From Limiplasma sp034927815 (GTDB lineage: Bacteria; Bacillota; Clostridia; Christensenellales; Aristaeellaceae): a stretch of DNA of 64,000 bases. The notes under the pieces were generated by a model. It ran no database searches, was not told the DNA's origin, and was given only the letters and a program-made list of their open reading frames with translations. Positions within the stretch are counted from its first letter, which is position 1. Each line of letters opens with the position of its first letter. A program made the position numbers and the translations under genes. Shown piece after piece: positions 1 to 7,952 of this stretch. The DNA is taken from NCBI GenBank assembly GCA_034927815.1, contig JAYFPK010000033.1, positions 1 to 64,000 on the forward strand. Reading direction: 5' to 3'.

Positions 1-49
1 CCGCGTCCATGTCTGCCTCGGCCCGTTCGCGCCAGTAGTCGGATGCCAT
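1..49 (-). CDS. Phage protein, N-terminal fragment
   Basis: Only the first 16 codons are inside the window (MASDYWRERAEADMDA, reading off the left edge). The gene follows the major tail protein gene in the leftward late operon. The opening S-D-Y-W-x-x-R resembles the start of SPP1 gp7-type minor head proteins, but at this place one would expect a tail chaperone or tape-measure gene, so I do not assign a function. The ribosome-binding site is only a weak GGGGTG. Confidence 0.4.
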   Translation of the reverse strand, partial: MASDYWRERAEADMDA

Positions 50-70
50 GCTTTCACCCCGCATCAAAGA

Positions 71-95
71 GGCGGACGCCACTTGGACGTCCGCC
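71..95 (-). other. Stem-loop between late genes
   Basis: A perfect 8-bp inverted repeat (GGCGGACG and CGTCCGCC, 9-nt loop) lies between the major tail gene and the next late gene. There is no real T-run after it on the minus strand, so it looks like a partial terminator or mRNA-processing hairpin that reduces expression beyond the very abundant tail protein. The role is inferred. Confidence 0.4.
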
Positions 96-115
96 CCGGT
101 TTGGTAATCCGTCTC

Positions 116-697
116 TTACGGCTTCGCTTCCGCCTCGGTCATAATCGCGTTGCAGGCCGCCAGGTTGCTCTTGTCCTCCTTGAGCTGCATCACCGCCCAG
201 GGGGCCAAAGCGGGCAGCGCGGGCCGCTTGAACACGCCGGTGATGATCACCTCGCACACGGTAACGCTGTCCTTGCGGGTGGTGAAGTTGTCAAACTTGA
301 TGCCGCTCATCTCAAAGAGGCGGTAGTTGAAGTAGAAGGGCAGGCCGTCCACGGTGTTCACCACGAAGCGGAGGGCGTACTCCTTGTTGGGGATGGAGAA
401 CTCGCCCTCCAGGGTTTCGGTGGTTTCGTCATAGTCGCCCAGGCCAAAAGCCGCCATCTGCTTCAAAGGCACCTCGGCCACGCGAATCTCCACCTCTTCC
501 CCGGTAACGTCCTTGATCTGGGCGTAGAGGGTGTCATCGTAGTACAGGTCCGTGCTGCTTTCCTTGGCGGTGCGGGACATCTGCCCCGCAAACTGCAAGG
601 GCTCCGCCTCGTCCGTCTCATAGGCGGTCAGGGTGTTCTGGATTACGGGGGCAAGGGCAAGGTCCTTGAAGCCCGTTGCGGCTCTCTTTTTCGCCAT
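116..697 (-). CDS. Phage major tail protein
   Basis: A 193-residue protein fitting the phi13-type major tail protein family, which polymerises into the tail tube of siphoviruses. Support comes from its size, the typical opening MAKKRAATGFKDLALAPV and its position directly after the head-tail joining genes. The start at 697 is chosen because GAGGAGG stands just upstream; the longer open frame beyond it overlaps the preceding gene in another frame. The family assignment is from memory of the sequence pattern; the protein being structural and abundant is inferred from the family. Confidence 0.75.
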   Translation of the reverse strand: MAKKRAATGFKDLALAPVIQNTLTAYETDEAEPLQFAGQMSRTAKESSTDLYYDDTLYAQIKDVTGEEVEIRVAEVPLKQMAAFGLGDYDETTETLEGEFSIPNKEYALRFVVNTVDGLPFYFNYRLFEMSGIKFDNFTTRKDSVTVCEVIITGVFKRPALPALAPWAVMQLKEDKSNLAACNAIMTEAEAKP

Positions 698-716
698 GTG
701 ATTATCCTCCTCAAAC

Positions 717-1061
717 TCAAAGGTAAGTGTTGTATCGTAGGGCCGTCTGCCGCCAGCCCCCATCCTCGCCAGGCTCCTCCCATCGGAAAGTGCGCCGGTA
801 TCCCAGCGCCTCCATGGCATCATGCACGGCAGCGCAGATTCGGCGCATATCGGCGGCCTTGGCCGCGAATACGCGCACATAATACTCCAGTTCCGTCAGG
901 TATTCCCGATCATCTCGGTGATCGGCGGGGCTGTCTCCCGCCAAGGTCAGCAGCACCACCGGCCGCGTCGGCTCCTCTTTGGGCCAGGCGGTAGTAACGG
1001 TAATACCCTCTACCTGCCGCAGGGCGTCCAAAATACGGGGCGTATCGTCCTTCAGGGTCAT
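717..1061 (-). CDS. Tail completion / tail terminator-like protein
   Basis: A 114-residue protein located between the HK97 gp10-like gene and the major tail gene, where siphoviruses keep the tail terminator that caps the tail tube and joins it to the head. The start MTLKDDTPRILDALRQ and the alpha/beta pattern fit small tail-terminator proteins of the DUF3168 / minor tail type. Its start overlaps the end of the upstream gene by 4 nt (ATGA-type coupling). Function is called mainly from position, with weak sequence support. Confidence 0.6.
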   Translation of the reverse strand: MTLKDDTPRILDALRQVEGITVTTAWPKEEPTRPVVLLTLAGDSPADHRDDREYLTELEYYVRVFAAKAADMRRICAAVHDAMEALGYRRTFRWEEPGEDGGWRQTALRYNTYL

Positions 1062-1585
1062 CCCTTCAGCCCTCCTTTGATAGCATTGCGGATGGCCGCA
1101 AGTACCTTTTCCTTATTGGCTTTCCACGCGGGGTACAAGAATGGTCTGGCAGGCTGCCCCCGGGTGAAGCGAAAGCCGCCCCCAGGGACCGGATAGACCC
1201 AGCCATCCGTCACAAAGCGTACAACCTTCCCATTTTTCAACTTCCGTTGGAAAATATATTCCCCGGTGGAATAGCTCACGTTTATGCCGCTGCCGTTCCC
1301 CCCGCTAGCCTTGCCCACAGGGCCCGTGCCCATCTCGACATACACGGCATACTCCTTGTTACTGCCCACCTCTCCGGTAACGCTGTCTCCCTGCACCACC
1401 ACTTCATAAGCGATGCTCTTTTCCAGTTCGCCCCGTGCATGCGGCGCTGCTCTTTGCGCCCGGCTTTTTACCGCAGCCAGCCCCTTCTCCATCCCTTTTG
1501 CGGCGCTGGGAATCATTCCCTCCACGGCGGCGGTCAGCCCCTCTAAGACGGCGTCCAAACCTTCCACGTTAATGCTGATGCTCAT
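1058..1585 (-). CDS. HK97 gp10-like tail component
   Basis: A 175-residue protein of the HK97-gp10_like family, a head-tail joining or tail component. It shows the usual family layout: N-terminal helical region (LDAVLEGLTAAVEGM), a Lys/Arg-rich stretch with APHARGELEKSI near residue 45-57 (typically A-P-x-D/H-T-G-x-L-R/K-x-S-I), and a beta region with YAVYVEMGTGP. It overlaps both neighbours by 4 nt, so translation is probably coupled along the connector genes. Confidence 0.85.
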   Translation of the reverse strand: MSISINVEGLDAVLEGLTAAVEGMIPSAAKGMEKGLAAVKSRAQRAAPHARGELEKSIAYEVVVQGDSVTGEVGSNKEYAVYVEMGTGPVGKASGGNGSGINVSYSTGEYIFQRKLKNGKVVRFVTDGWVYPVPGGGFRFTRGQPARPFLYPAWKANKEKVLAAIRNAIKGGLKG

Positions 1586-1917
1586 TCAGCCGCCCCCCTT
1601 TGGGCAGGCGGGATAAAGCGCAGGTGAATATCCATGTGCCGGGTCCAGGCTGCCACGTACACCACCCGGAAGTCCGGATCAGCTTCTGCCGCCACCTCCG
1701 CGCATACCCCGTCTCCTGCCTGAATCTCCGCCGGAAGCTGGCACAGCATCCGCCGCATTTGGGAAGGTTCCAGGCCGTAGGCCCTGGCGGACAACTCGCC
1801 GCTCATGGGCTGAACCACCGCCTGAAGGGTATGGCCCGTCGCCTCAAAAGCATTGCCTCCATACCCTGGGCGCGGCCTTTTGACCGTTACGGTGCGCAGA
1901 TACCGCTGGGCCAGCAT
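1582..1917 (-). CDS. Phage head closure / head-tail adaptor protein
   Basis: A 111-residue small beta-rich protein in the slot of the SPP1 gp16-type head closure protein, which seals the connector after DNA packaging. The pattern VTVKRPRPGYGGN followed by a sequence rich in beta strands fits this family. It starts at the base where the upstream connector gene ends and overlaps the gp10-like gene by 4 nt. Identified chiefly by gene order, moderately by sequence. Confidence 0.65.
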   Translation of the reverse strand: MLAQRYLRTVTVKRPRPGYGGNAFEATGHTLQAVVQPMSGELSARAYGLEPSQMRRMLCQLPAEIQAGDGVCAEVAAEADPDFRVVYVAAWTRHMDIHLRFIPPAQRGAAE

Positions 1918-2222
1918 TACGCCCCACCTACCTTCGCCACCCTGTACATGTCCAGGACCTTTTGCAGGTGCTTGGGCAGCCCCTCATAAGTACCGCTGAC
2001 GCCGCCCATGCTGGCGCTGCTGGCGCCCTCCAGGCCCAGCAGGTTATAACTGCCGGCGGCCAGTTCTACGATCACCCCGTCCAGGGCTTGGGGGAGGGCT
2101 GTCCTCCCCGTATAGCCTTTGATGTAGGCTTGAGCGTCCTGGAGCAGGTCACCCAGCAGATTGTCCTTCGCCGCCTCCGTCAGGTTCAGGCGGCGTTTGA
2201 GCCTCGCCAGCAGCAGCTCCAT
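1917..2222 (-). CDS. Phage head-tail connector protein (gp6-like)
   Basis: A 101-residue helical protein resembling the phage gp6/gp15-like head-tail connector family that docks under the portal. Typical features are the opening MELLLARLKRRLNLTE and the central DAQAYIKGYTGR segment. The start at 2222 is preferred because AAGGAGG lies 8 nt upstream; an upstream in-frame start at 2291 would give an Arg/Pro-rich extension atypical of the family, and that stretch instead encodes another small gene in a different frame. Confidence 0.8.
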   Translation of the reverse strand: MELLLARLKRRLNLTEAAKDNLLGDLLQDAQAYIKGYTGRTALPQALDGVIVELAAGSYNLLGLEGASSASMGGVSGTYEGLPKHLQKVLDMYRVAKVGGA

Positions 2223-2316
2223 CCTTATTGACCTCCTTATCCTTCGGGGTCTTGGGCTCCTTGGGAGCCTTCGGGGTCTTGGGCTCGTCAAAAGTCAATC
2301 CAACAATCCGTCCCAT
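2149..2316 (-). CDS. Small Pro/Lys-rich phage protein, overlaps connector gene
   Basis: A 55-codon frame starting MGRIVGLTFDEPKTPK with an excellent AAGGAGGAGCGCA Shine-Dalgarno. It carries Pro-Lys-rich repeats (PKTPKAPKEPKTPKDK) and ends Gly/Glu-rich. It lies between the capsid and connector genes, where related phages often keep a tiny M-G-x-I-V-G-L gene. Its last 74 bp overlap the start of the connector gene in a different frame. Probably translated; function unknown. The overlap length is unusual. Confidence 0.5.
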   Translation of the reverse strand: MGRIVGLTFDEPKTPKAPKEPKTPKDKEVNKDGAAAGEAQTPPEPDGGGEGQSAG

Positions 2317-2327
2317 TGCGCTCCTCC

Positions 2328-3197
2328 TTACGCCTTGTGGTGCAGATAAATACCGGTCAGCTTGTTCTCATACACGTTGTGCACGCCCACTTGGCGGTAC
2401 CCGAATTTCCAGGCGTCCGCGCTCTGGTTCTGCTCGGGGGTGATCACCTTGGGCGCGATGTGCTTGGGAAATTGGATCACGGCAGCCCGATGGATCACCA
2501 TGAAATTGATGTCCTTGGCGCCGGTAGCCTTCTTGTAGCCCCCCGCCTTGTCCTCGTCCTTGCCGGAAAGCTGCTCAATGGCGGTATAGAAGCGGGTCTG
2601 GGGCACCAGCGTGACGCTGGTGAAGCGGGAAAGCACCTCCCGGCTTTTGTTTGCGTCCATGTCCTGGATCAGGGCGAACAGGCTGGGGGTGATGAACAGG
2701 TGACGATCCTCCATGGGCACCTCATCCTCGTCCATCTTGTTGGTGGCCGCCCGCAGCGCCGTCACCACGGCAGCGCCGTCCGCCAGGGCAGCTCCCGGCG
2801 CTTTGCTGATACCTTCCTTGCCCGCGTACACGGCGAAGCGGTAGGCGTCCAGCTCGGGCACAACCTTGGTGCGAATGAACTCCCCGGCCAGGCGGCCAAA
2901 GGCAATGCCGGCGGTTTCGGCGTTGTCCATGGTGTCCACCGCGAACATCCGGCCCCGGTCAAAGTCCACAGGGATGGTCTGGTTGGTCAGGGTCACGTCC
3001 CCGTCCACATAGCCGGAGCCGCGGCTGTAGTCCCCCAGGCCTTGCATGTCCAGCATGGGCACGATCAGTTCATTGGCGTTGGCTCCAGCCTGGGCCAGAT
3101 CGGGGTTGCCGTCCAGTACGGCGGTCTTGCTGGCTTCCTTGTATACCTCATCCAGGATCGGGATGTACTCCTTGAAAAGCGCGATGTTGTTAGGCAT
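2328..3197 (-). CDS. Phage major capsid protein
   Basis: A 289-residue HK97-fold-type major capsid protein, the shell subunit of the head. The sequence shows the N-terminal helical arm, the phrase GYVDGDVTLTNQTIPVDFDRGRMF in the E-loop/P-domain region (quoted in two parts: GYVDGDVTLTNQ then TIPVDFDRGRMF) and a C-terminal A-domain. It follows the scaffold gene by 26 bp, the standard scaffold-capsid order. The AAAGGATGA ribosome-binding site supports the start. No LNLQFFA motif is seen at this N-terminus, unlike the scaffold. Confidence 0.85.
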   Translation of the reverse strand: MPNNIALFKEYIPILDEVYKEASKTAVLDGNPDLAQAGANANELIVPMLDMQGLGDYSRGSGYVDGDVTLTNQTIPVDFDRGRMFAVDTMDNAETAGIAFGRLAGEFIRTKVVPELDAYRFAVYAGKEGISKAPGAALADGAAVVTALRAATNKMDEDEVPMEDRHLFITPSLFALIQDMDANKSREVLSRFTSVTLVPQTRFYTAIEQLSGKDEDKAGGYKKATGAKDINFMVIHRAAVIQFPKHIAPKVITPEQNQSADAWKFGYRQVGVHNVYENKLTGIYLHHKA

Positions 3198-3223
3198 TTG
3201 GATTCATCCTTTCGTTTTGCTTA

Positions 3224-3805
3224 TTAGGTCTTGGGCGGTTTCAGGCCGGCAGCGGCACGGATGGCCGCCAGATGGGTCGCCTGGTTATCAGGGGGCGTAT
3301 CCTTGGGAGCTCCGCCCTTGAGCTTGTCCTTTACCGCCTTATCCACGGCGGCCCGGAAGGCCTTCTCTGCCTGTTCCAAGCTTTTGGCCATGGACTCTTC
3401 GTCCGCCAGGCTGATAGCGTCGATGAGCTCCGGGGGCATACCCTTGGTGCTCATCTGCTCCAAGGCTGCGGCCCGCAGCTCCCGGCGGGTCAACTCCACC
3501 TCCCGCTCTGCCAGGGCCGCCTCTTTTTCCTTGGCCTTCTGCTCTGCCAGCTGCTCGGCGGTGAGGTTTCTTTCCGCCTCCCACTTGCCCTTAGCGGTAT
3601 CCAAGGCCTTGGATACCAGCTTGTCATACTGGCTCTGTAAGGCCTTGTCCCCCGCAAGCAGGGCGTTCAGATTAGCGGGTTTAGGGTCTGCGGGCGGTTC
3701 GTTTCCGCCTTTGGGGTCTCCCTCGGGGGGAGGGGTCGGCTCTCCTTCGCCCTCCGCAAAAAATTGCAAGTTCAAAGGCAACAGCCCGGTGATGATGTCT
3801 TCCAT
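3224..3805 (-). CDS. Phage capsid scaffold protein (DUF4355-like) with Prp-type N-terminal motif
   Basis: A 193-residue scaffold protein that guides capsid assembly. It has an acidic/proline-rich N-terminus, a long charged coiled coil (about residues 60-130, rich in Ala, Glu and Lys) and a Gly/Pro tail, as in DUF4355-type scaffolds. Start at 3805 is set by AAGGAGGAGAACC. Residues 11-17 read LNLQFFA, the same motif found at the start of the host L27 protein, where the Prp protease cuts. In staphylococcal phages the scaffold is known to be cut there by the host enzyme; that the same happens here is inference. Confidence 0.8.
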   Translation of the reverse strand: MEDIITGLLPLNLQFFAEGEGEPTPPPEGDPKGGNEPPADPKPANLNALLAGDKALQSQYDKLVSKALDTAKGKWEAERNLTAEQLAEQKAKEKEAALAEREVELTRRELRAAALEQMSTKGMPPELIDAISLADEESMAKSLEQAEKAFRAAVDKAVKDKLKGGAPKDTPPDNQATHLAAIRAAAGLKPPKT

Positions 3806-3896
3806 GGTTCTCCTCCTTGCCCGCGCCGTTCGGGCTTCCCCCGCCCGGCACGTTCGTTTTTGTATGTAAAAAGCGCCGCCCGCGAAGGGTAGCGCC

Positions 3897-5354
3897 TTAT
3901 ACCTTGGTATCATCCGGTTTTTCCTTCGGCTTTTCTTCCTCCCGAAATGCCTGCTCACCAAAGGCCCGCTGCTGCCGCTCCATGGCCGCTTGCCGCTCCC
4001 GCTCCAGTTCCCCCGCCGCCGCCTCCGGGTCCTCCACGAAGGGCACCTGGCCCAGCAGGATAGGCGCGGGCACCAGGCCGGACAAGTAGGATACCATCTG
4101 GGCGATCTCCAGCTCATTGGCAGGCAGCGCCCGCTTGAATCGGATTTCTACCCGGTCCGCATCCAGGGCAGCGGCCCCCCGCAGGGCCAGGAAATGGGCG
4201 AAAAGCCGCAGCCGCTGGCGGAGCCCTTCCCGGAACCAGCGCTCCTTGATCTTGGTCACCTGCTCCAGGCCCAGCAGCTTGAAGCGCATGGCCACCCCGG
4301 AGGTGTTCCCGGCAAACTGCTGGTCACTCATATCAGGCACAAAGGACAGCTTGTGGATATCCTCCTTGAGGCTTTCCCGCAGCACCTCGGTATCCGCTTC
4401 GCTGGGGGGCTTCACCAGCCACTCGGCCCGGGCGTTGTCCCCGGGCATGAAAAGCGTCCTGGTCTGGCGCAGGCGCTGAGCCGGGGTAATCTCCTGGGAC
4501 GGCTTGGGCAGTTCCGGGCTCTCCTCGTCTCCCTCCGGCATTTCCACAGGGGCGTCCTCCACCCCCAGGGCCCCGATGCCGTACAGGGCCAGGATGCTGT
4601 CCGTGAACTGCTGCTTGTCGTTAACCCGGTCCGATTGCAGTACGTCATAGGCATCAATCAGGCTCAACACCGGCTCAAAGTCCCCCTGCTCCCGGCTGTT
4701 GTTCCAATATTCCACCAGGGGAACGGCCCCGAAAAAGTGAGCTGTCCGCTCTCCGGTGGGGCGCGGCTGCTCCTGTCCGATCCGCTCATAGCTGATGGCT
4801 TCCGACGGGGTGTACACGGTGATCCGCTGCCCCACCTGTTGTAAATCCCGGCCCAGCTTGGGCAGAATCACAATCCCCAGCAGGGGCGCATGATTCACGG
4901 TATCGTCATACACCACAAAAGCGCTGCGGGGATCAATCTGGGCCACCTTGGGCTGGGCCTCCTCGTCGGCATAGGTCAGCTCCACCGCCACCCCGTAGAC
5001 CGAGGCGTTCACGGCCAGCTCCGCGTCCAGGCTCTCGCTGTCCGTTGCGGTGTATGCCTCCTTGATGGCTTCAAAGGCGGCCTCCTGCCCCTGGGGCGGC
5101 GCGTAGGTCACCGGGCTGCCCAGCAAGTATCCGGCGGCGGTGATGACGATGTAGCCGGGCAGGTCGTGTACCAAGCGGTTATTGGGCAATCCCTTCAGCC
5201 GCTGCCTGGCCTCGATTTTGTGATCCCGGTCATAGATCTTCCGCAGCTCCTCCAGGTGGGTCCGCCGGGTCTCAAAAGCCCGCAGCAGCTCCGTCAGCAG
5301 CAGGCCGTCCGGCTCTCCGGTGGGCAGAAGCAAATCCTTGTCCAATGTGATCAT
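3897..5354 (-). CDS. Phage portal protein (SPP1 gp6-like)
   Basis: A 485-residue portal protein, the ring at the capsid vertex through which DNA is packaged and ejected. Family signs are the N-terminal ETRRTHLEELRKIYDRDHKI segment, NNRLVHDLPGYIVITAAGYL near residue 60-85, and the long helical stem/wing in the C-terminal half with DMSDQQFAGNTSGVAMRFK. The start at 5354 follows AAGGAGGCACAT; an upstream ATG at 5378 lacks a site. It lies 10 bp after terminase. The charged C-terminal tail is usual. Confidence 0.88.
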   Translation of the reverse strand: MITLDKDLLLPTGEPDGLLLTELLRAFETRRTHLEELRKIYDRDHKIEARQRLKGLPNNRLVHDLPGYIVITAAGYLLGSPVTYAPPQGQEAAFEAIKEAYTATDSESLDAELAVNASVYGVAVELTYADEEAQPKVAQIDPRSAFVVYDDTVNHAPLLGIVILPKLGRDLQQVGQRITVYTPSEAISYERIGQEQPRPTGERTAHFFGAVPLVEYWNNSREQGDFEPVLSLIDAYDVLQSDRVNDKQQFTDSILALYGIGALGVEDAPVEMPEGDEESPELPKPSQEITPAQRLRQTRTLFMPGDNARAEWLVKPPSEADTEVLRESLKEDIHKLSFVPDMSDQQFAGNTSGVAMRFKLLGLEQVTKIKERWFREGLRQRLRLFAHFLALRGAAALDADRVEIRFKRALPANELEIAQMVSYLSGLVPAPILLGQVPFVEDPEAAAGELERERQAAMERQQRAFGEQAFREEEKPKEKPDDTKV

Positions 5355-5364
5355 ATGTGCCTCC

Positions 5365-6603
5365 TTACGATACGGCAATGGCCGTCCGCCTGGTGCTGAC
5401 GCTTTCCATGGCGTAGCGGACCGCGTCGATGGTGTGGTTGTTCTTATCCGGATACCGGCTCAAAAAGCGCCCCTCTGTGTCCCGGTCATACTCATACCCT
5501 TGGAACTCCTTGGCGGCGTTGGGGCACTGAGCCTTGTCAATCACAATCTTACCGAGGGTCTGGAGCCAGCGCATGCCGTGGGCGATGCTGTCCGGCCCCT
5601 TTTTGGCAGGGATGATACGCAGGCCTCTTCCCCGCAGCTCGGCGATGCTCCGGGGCTCGGCGCTGTCCGCCGTAATGATATCGCTGCCGCAGCGTTTTTT
5701 TATCTCCCGGGCCAGGGAATCCAGCCCCAGGCCAACGGCCACGAACTCATCCACGATGTAGAGGATGCGCCGCCGCCGGTCAAAGGCGCAGCGGACAAAG
5801 GCATCCGGGTCCACGGCAAAGCCAAAATCATGGCCGCAGTAAAGGGGAAGGCCCTGCCACTCCTTGGCGGTAATGGCCCGCAGCTCCAGGTTATCAAACA
5901 CTTGGCCGCCGGTGCCGGTAACTTCCCCCAGGTACATGTGACGGTAGGCCCGCTCGTTGGTCTCTTGGAGGGCCTGGGCCTCGGCCAGGAAGTCCTTGCC
6001 CAGCCACCCAAAAGGCATATCCAGGTAGGTGCTATGGTGAGTCAGGCGGTCAGTTCGAGGCACCAGAGCCTCGGCATTCACCCAGCTTCCCGCGCTCATG
6101 GGCGGGTTGTAGGTGTAGAAGGTGGTGGCCGTTTCGCCCCGGATCACGCTGGCCTTGATGGTGCGCACATCCTCCATGCCGTGAAACTCCGTCAGCTCCT
6201 CAAACCAAAGGTATTTAAAAAAGCCCTGCCGCAGCTTCAGGCCCTTGGACTTGCCGGGGTCGTCCGCACCCCGAAAGAGGATCCGCTGGCCGGTGGGTTT
6301 GTAGATGATCTCCAGGGGGGATAGCCTCGGCTGCCAGTAGGCCGATACCTGGAGCTTATCAATAGCCCACATCATTTGGGCGTACACGCTTTCCCGCAGG
6401 GTATCCGCCACCTTGCGGTATACCACGGTGTTGGCCTGTGGGTCCCGCATCATGCCCAGGATGATCTCCAGGCTCACAAAGCTGCTTTTGCCGCTTCCCC
6501 GGCCCCCATGGAGCCATATCTCCGTGTGAGTCCTATGCTTGGCGGCATGGTGGGCCGGGTGGAAGGTGGGGGCCATGAGCTGCGATAAACGTACATCAAC
6601 CAT
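5365..6603 (-). CDS. terL: Terminase large subunit (PBSX-type)
   Basis: A 412-residue packaging motor with an ATPase half and a nuclease half. Walker A is GGRGSGKS at residues 33-40; a Walker B-like FFKYLWFEE lies near residue 130; the RNase H-like nuclease half shows GHDFGFAVDPDA around residue 260 and NNHTIDAVRYAM near the C-terminus, supplying acidic metal ligands. The start at 6603 follows GGAGGTGG and overlaps the small-subunit stop by 8 nt, so the two subunits are translationally coupled. Confidence 0.92.
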   Translation of the reverse strand: MVDVRLSQLMAPTFHPAHHAAKHRTHTEIWLHGGRGSGKSSFVSLEIILGMMRDPQANTVVYRKVADTLRESVYAQMMWAIDKLQVSAYWQPRLSPLEIIYKPTGQRILFRGADDPGKSKGLKLRQGFFKYLWFEELTEFHGMEDVRTIKASVIRGETATTFYTYNPPMSAGSWVNAEALVPRTDRLTHHSTYLDMPFGWLGKDFLAEAQALQETNERAYRHMYLGEVTGTGGQVFDNLELRAITAKEWQGLPLYCGHDFGFAVDPDAFVRCAFDRRRRILYIVDEFVAVGLGLDSLAREIKKRCGSDIITADSAEPRSIAELRGRGLRIIPAKKGPDSIAHGMRWLQTLGKIVIDKAQCPNAAKEFQGYEYDRDTEGRFLSRYPDKNNHTIDAVRYAMESVSTRRTAIAVS

Positions 6604-7105
6604 CTGCCCCCACCTCCAAAGGCCCGCCCCCGATATCATCCACAATGCGGGGCACCTCGCCAGTCAGTTGCAGCGTATCCGTGAACATGTTCAGGTGCTT
6701 GCCCAGCAGCTCCAGGGCCTTGAGCTTATCCGCGAACTTCACTTCCCGCTCTGTAAAGTCCTCGCCGCTCTTGACCTTAATCGCGGCGATAGCCGCCCGG
6801 TCATCTTCGGTGGCATCCTCCTGCACCGTGGCCTTACCCATATCGGCCAGCTTTGTCGGATCCAGGAAGGCGATCCGCGCTAGCTCTCGGACCACCCGGT
6901 CCTGTGTAACGCCGGTGCGAACGGAGCGGGCGGCAAGCAGCTCGTCCACACGCGCGCGAACCTTGACATTTGCGTATAGCCTTGCCGCAGCGCTTTCCGC
7001 GTTCTTTGGGCTATATCCGCTACGGATATACGCTTGCGTCCGATTCAGATCAAGAAGATACTCTTGGCAGAACTGCTCGTGCTTTGGGTTTTCAAGCGCT
7101 CCCAC
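6596..7105 (-). CDS. terS: Terminase small subunit
   Basis: A 169-residue DNA-recognition subunit of the packaging terminase. The N-terminal half carries the classic LENPKHEQFCQEYL then NRTQAYIRSGYSPKNAESAAARLY helix-turn-helix of the terminase_2 family. I choose the GTG start at 7105 because AGGAGGTGAGTGGC precedes it; an ATG at 7138 lacks a Shine-Dalgarno. First gene of the late operon, downstream of a terminator and a candidate late promoter. Confidence 0.88.
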   Translation of the reverse strand: MGALENPKHEQFCQEYLLDLNRTQAYIRSGYSPKNAESAAARLYANVKVRARVDELLAARSVRTGVTQDRVVRELARIAFLDPTKLADMGKATVQEDATEDDRAAIAAIKVKSGEDFTEREVKFADKLKALELLGKHLNMFTDTLQLTGEVPRIVDDIGGGPLEVGADG

Positions 7106-7177
7106 GCCACTCACCTCCTCCCCTTTTCCAACATTCACCGATTTTTCAAGAGTTGTTCATAACCAATTCACATCTTT

Positions 7178-7189
7178 TTAGTATACTAA
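7178..7189 (-). promoter_or_regulatory. Candidate phage late promoter (-10 only)
   Basis: The perfect palindrome TTAGTATACTAA contains a -10 hexamer TATACT on the minus strand (7185 to 7180) about 75 bp before the small terminase start. No acceptable -35 hexamer stands 16-18 bp upstream, which fits a promoter needing an activator such as the ArpU-like protein encoded just upstream. Further hairpin-forming DNA (AAGCTCA-CTA-TGAGCTT at 7241-7257) lies in the same gap. Inference. Confidence 0.35.
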
Positions 7190-7366
7190 GACCGTAAACA
7201 AAAGGAGCTACCGCCCGCTCTGAGTGGCGGACAAGCTATCAAGCTCACTATGAGCTTTATATATACATTGGCGGGCCGGAAGGTCCGTCTTTCTTGCGCC
7301 ACCGCCCTGCCGTATGTATGCCCCACCAAAAACGCAAGCGATTGCGGATTTGAGAATAGCTGCCAT

Positions 7367-7399
7367 AGAAAAAGCGCCCTGGCCGTAGCCCAGAACGCT
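7367..7399 (-). terminator. Intrinsic terminator after the late-regulator gene
   Basis: On the minus strand a 10-bp stem (AGCGTTCTGG with CCAGGGCGCT, two G-T wobbles, 7-nt loop) is followed by TTTTTC. It lies between the ArpU-like gene and the terminase operon, separating early from late transcription. The rest of the 7106-7490 gap holds no gene I can support. Confidence 0.65.
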
Positions 7400-7490
7400 T
7401 CTGTTTTTGACGCGATCCGCGCCGCCGAGGCGGGTTACCCCCTTGTCCCTCGATTTCCATGATACCAGTATAGCAGGAATTTACTGCTTT

Positions 7491-7952
7491 TTACTGCTGA
7501 TTTTTCATTGCTCGCCGGAAGCTTTCAAGGGCCTTTCCGTGAAGATAAAACATCGGGCGCTCTGATAAACACATCCTGCGCATAATTTCCGCCCAGCCCC
7601 ATCCGTTGATATACCGGTACGTCAGCACCAGCTTCTGACGCTCATCCGTAAGCCGCTCAATCAAAACCAGCCGGGCCACCAGACACTCATCGAGATGGGC
7701 AATAGTACGCCGCAAGGCTTCCTCCCCATCCACCACCCGGATCACGCTATCCTCCATGCCTCCCCGGCCGCTGGTACCGGACAAGCGCGTGGCGGACAGG
7801 CGGGAGGTGGCCCGCATAGACGCATCCCGCAGCCTCTCTAACTCTTCGATCAACGTATCTCGGCGGCAGGCCAAAGTGCGATACTCCGCCAGGTACCGCT
7901 TGGCCGGGTTGGGCTCTTTAGCTTTCCAGGTGGTCTTATTCGTATTCAGCAT
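7491..7952 (-). CDS. ArpU/RinA-like phage late transcription regulator
   Basis: A 153-residue protein related to the DUF1492/ArpU/RinA group, small sigma-70 region-4-like activators that switch on phage late genes. The N-terminal half is a charged helical region; the C-terminal part reads RQKLVLTYRYINGWGWAEI then MRRMCLSERPMFYLH, the helix-turn-helix signature of sigma region 4 and the ArpU family. Its position immediately before the terminase operon is where this regulator normally sits. The probable target is the late promoter region at 7139-7260 (inferred). Confidence 0.75.
   Translation of the reverse strand: MLNTNKTTWKAKEPNPAKRYLAEYRTLACRRDTLIEELERLRDASMRATSRLSATRLSGTSGRGGMEDSVIRVVDGEEALRRTIAHLDECLVARLVLIERLTDERQKLVLTYRYINGWGWAEIMRRMCLSERPMFYLHGKALESFRRAMKNQQ

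Noticed and set aside
7257..7460. 67-codon minus-strand frame in the early-late gap
   Set aside because: It runs through an intrinsic terminator, is Arg/Gly-rich without fold signs, and its start lacks a Shine-Dalgarno.
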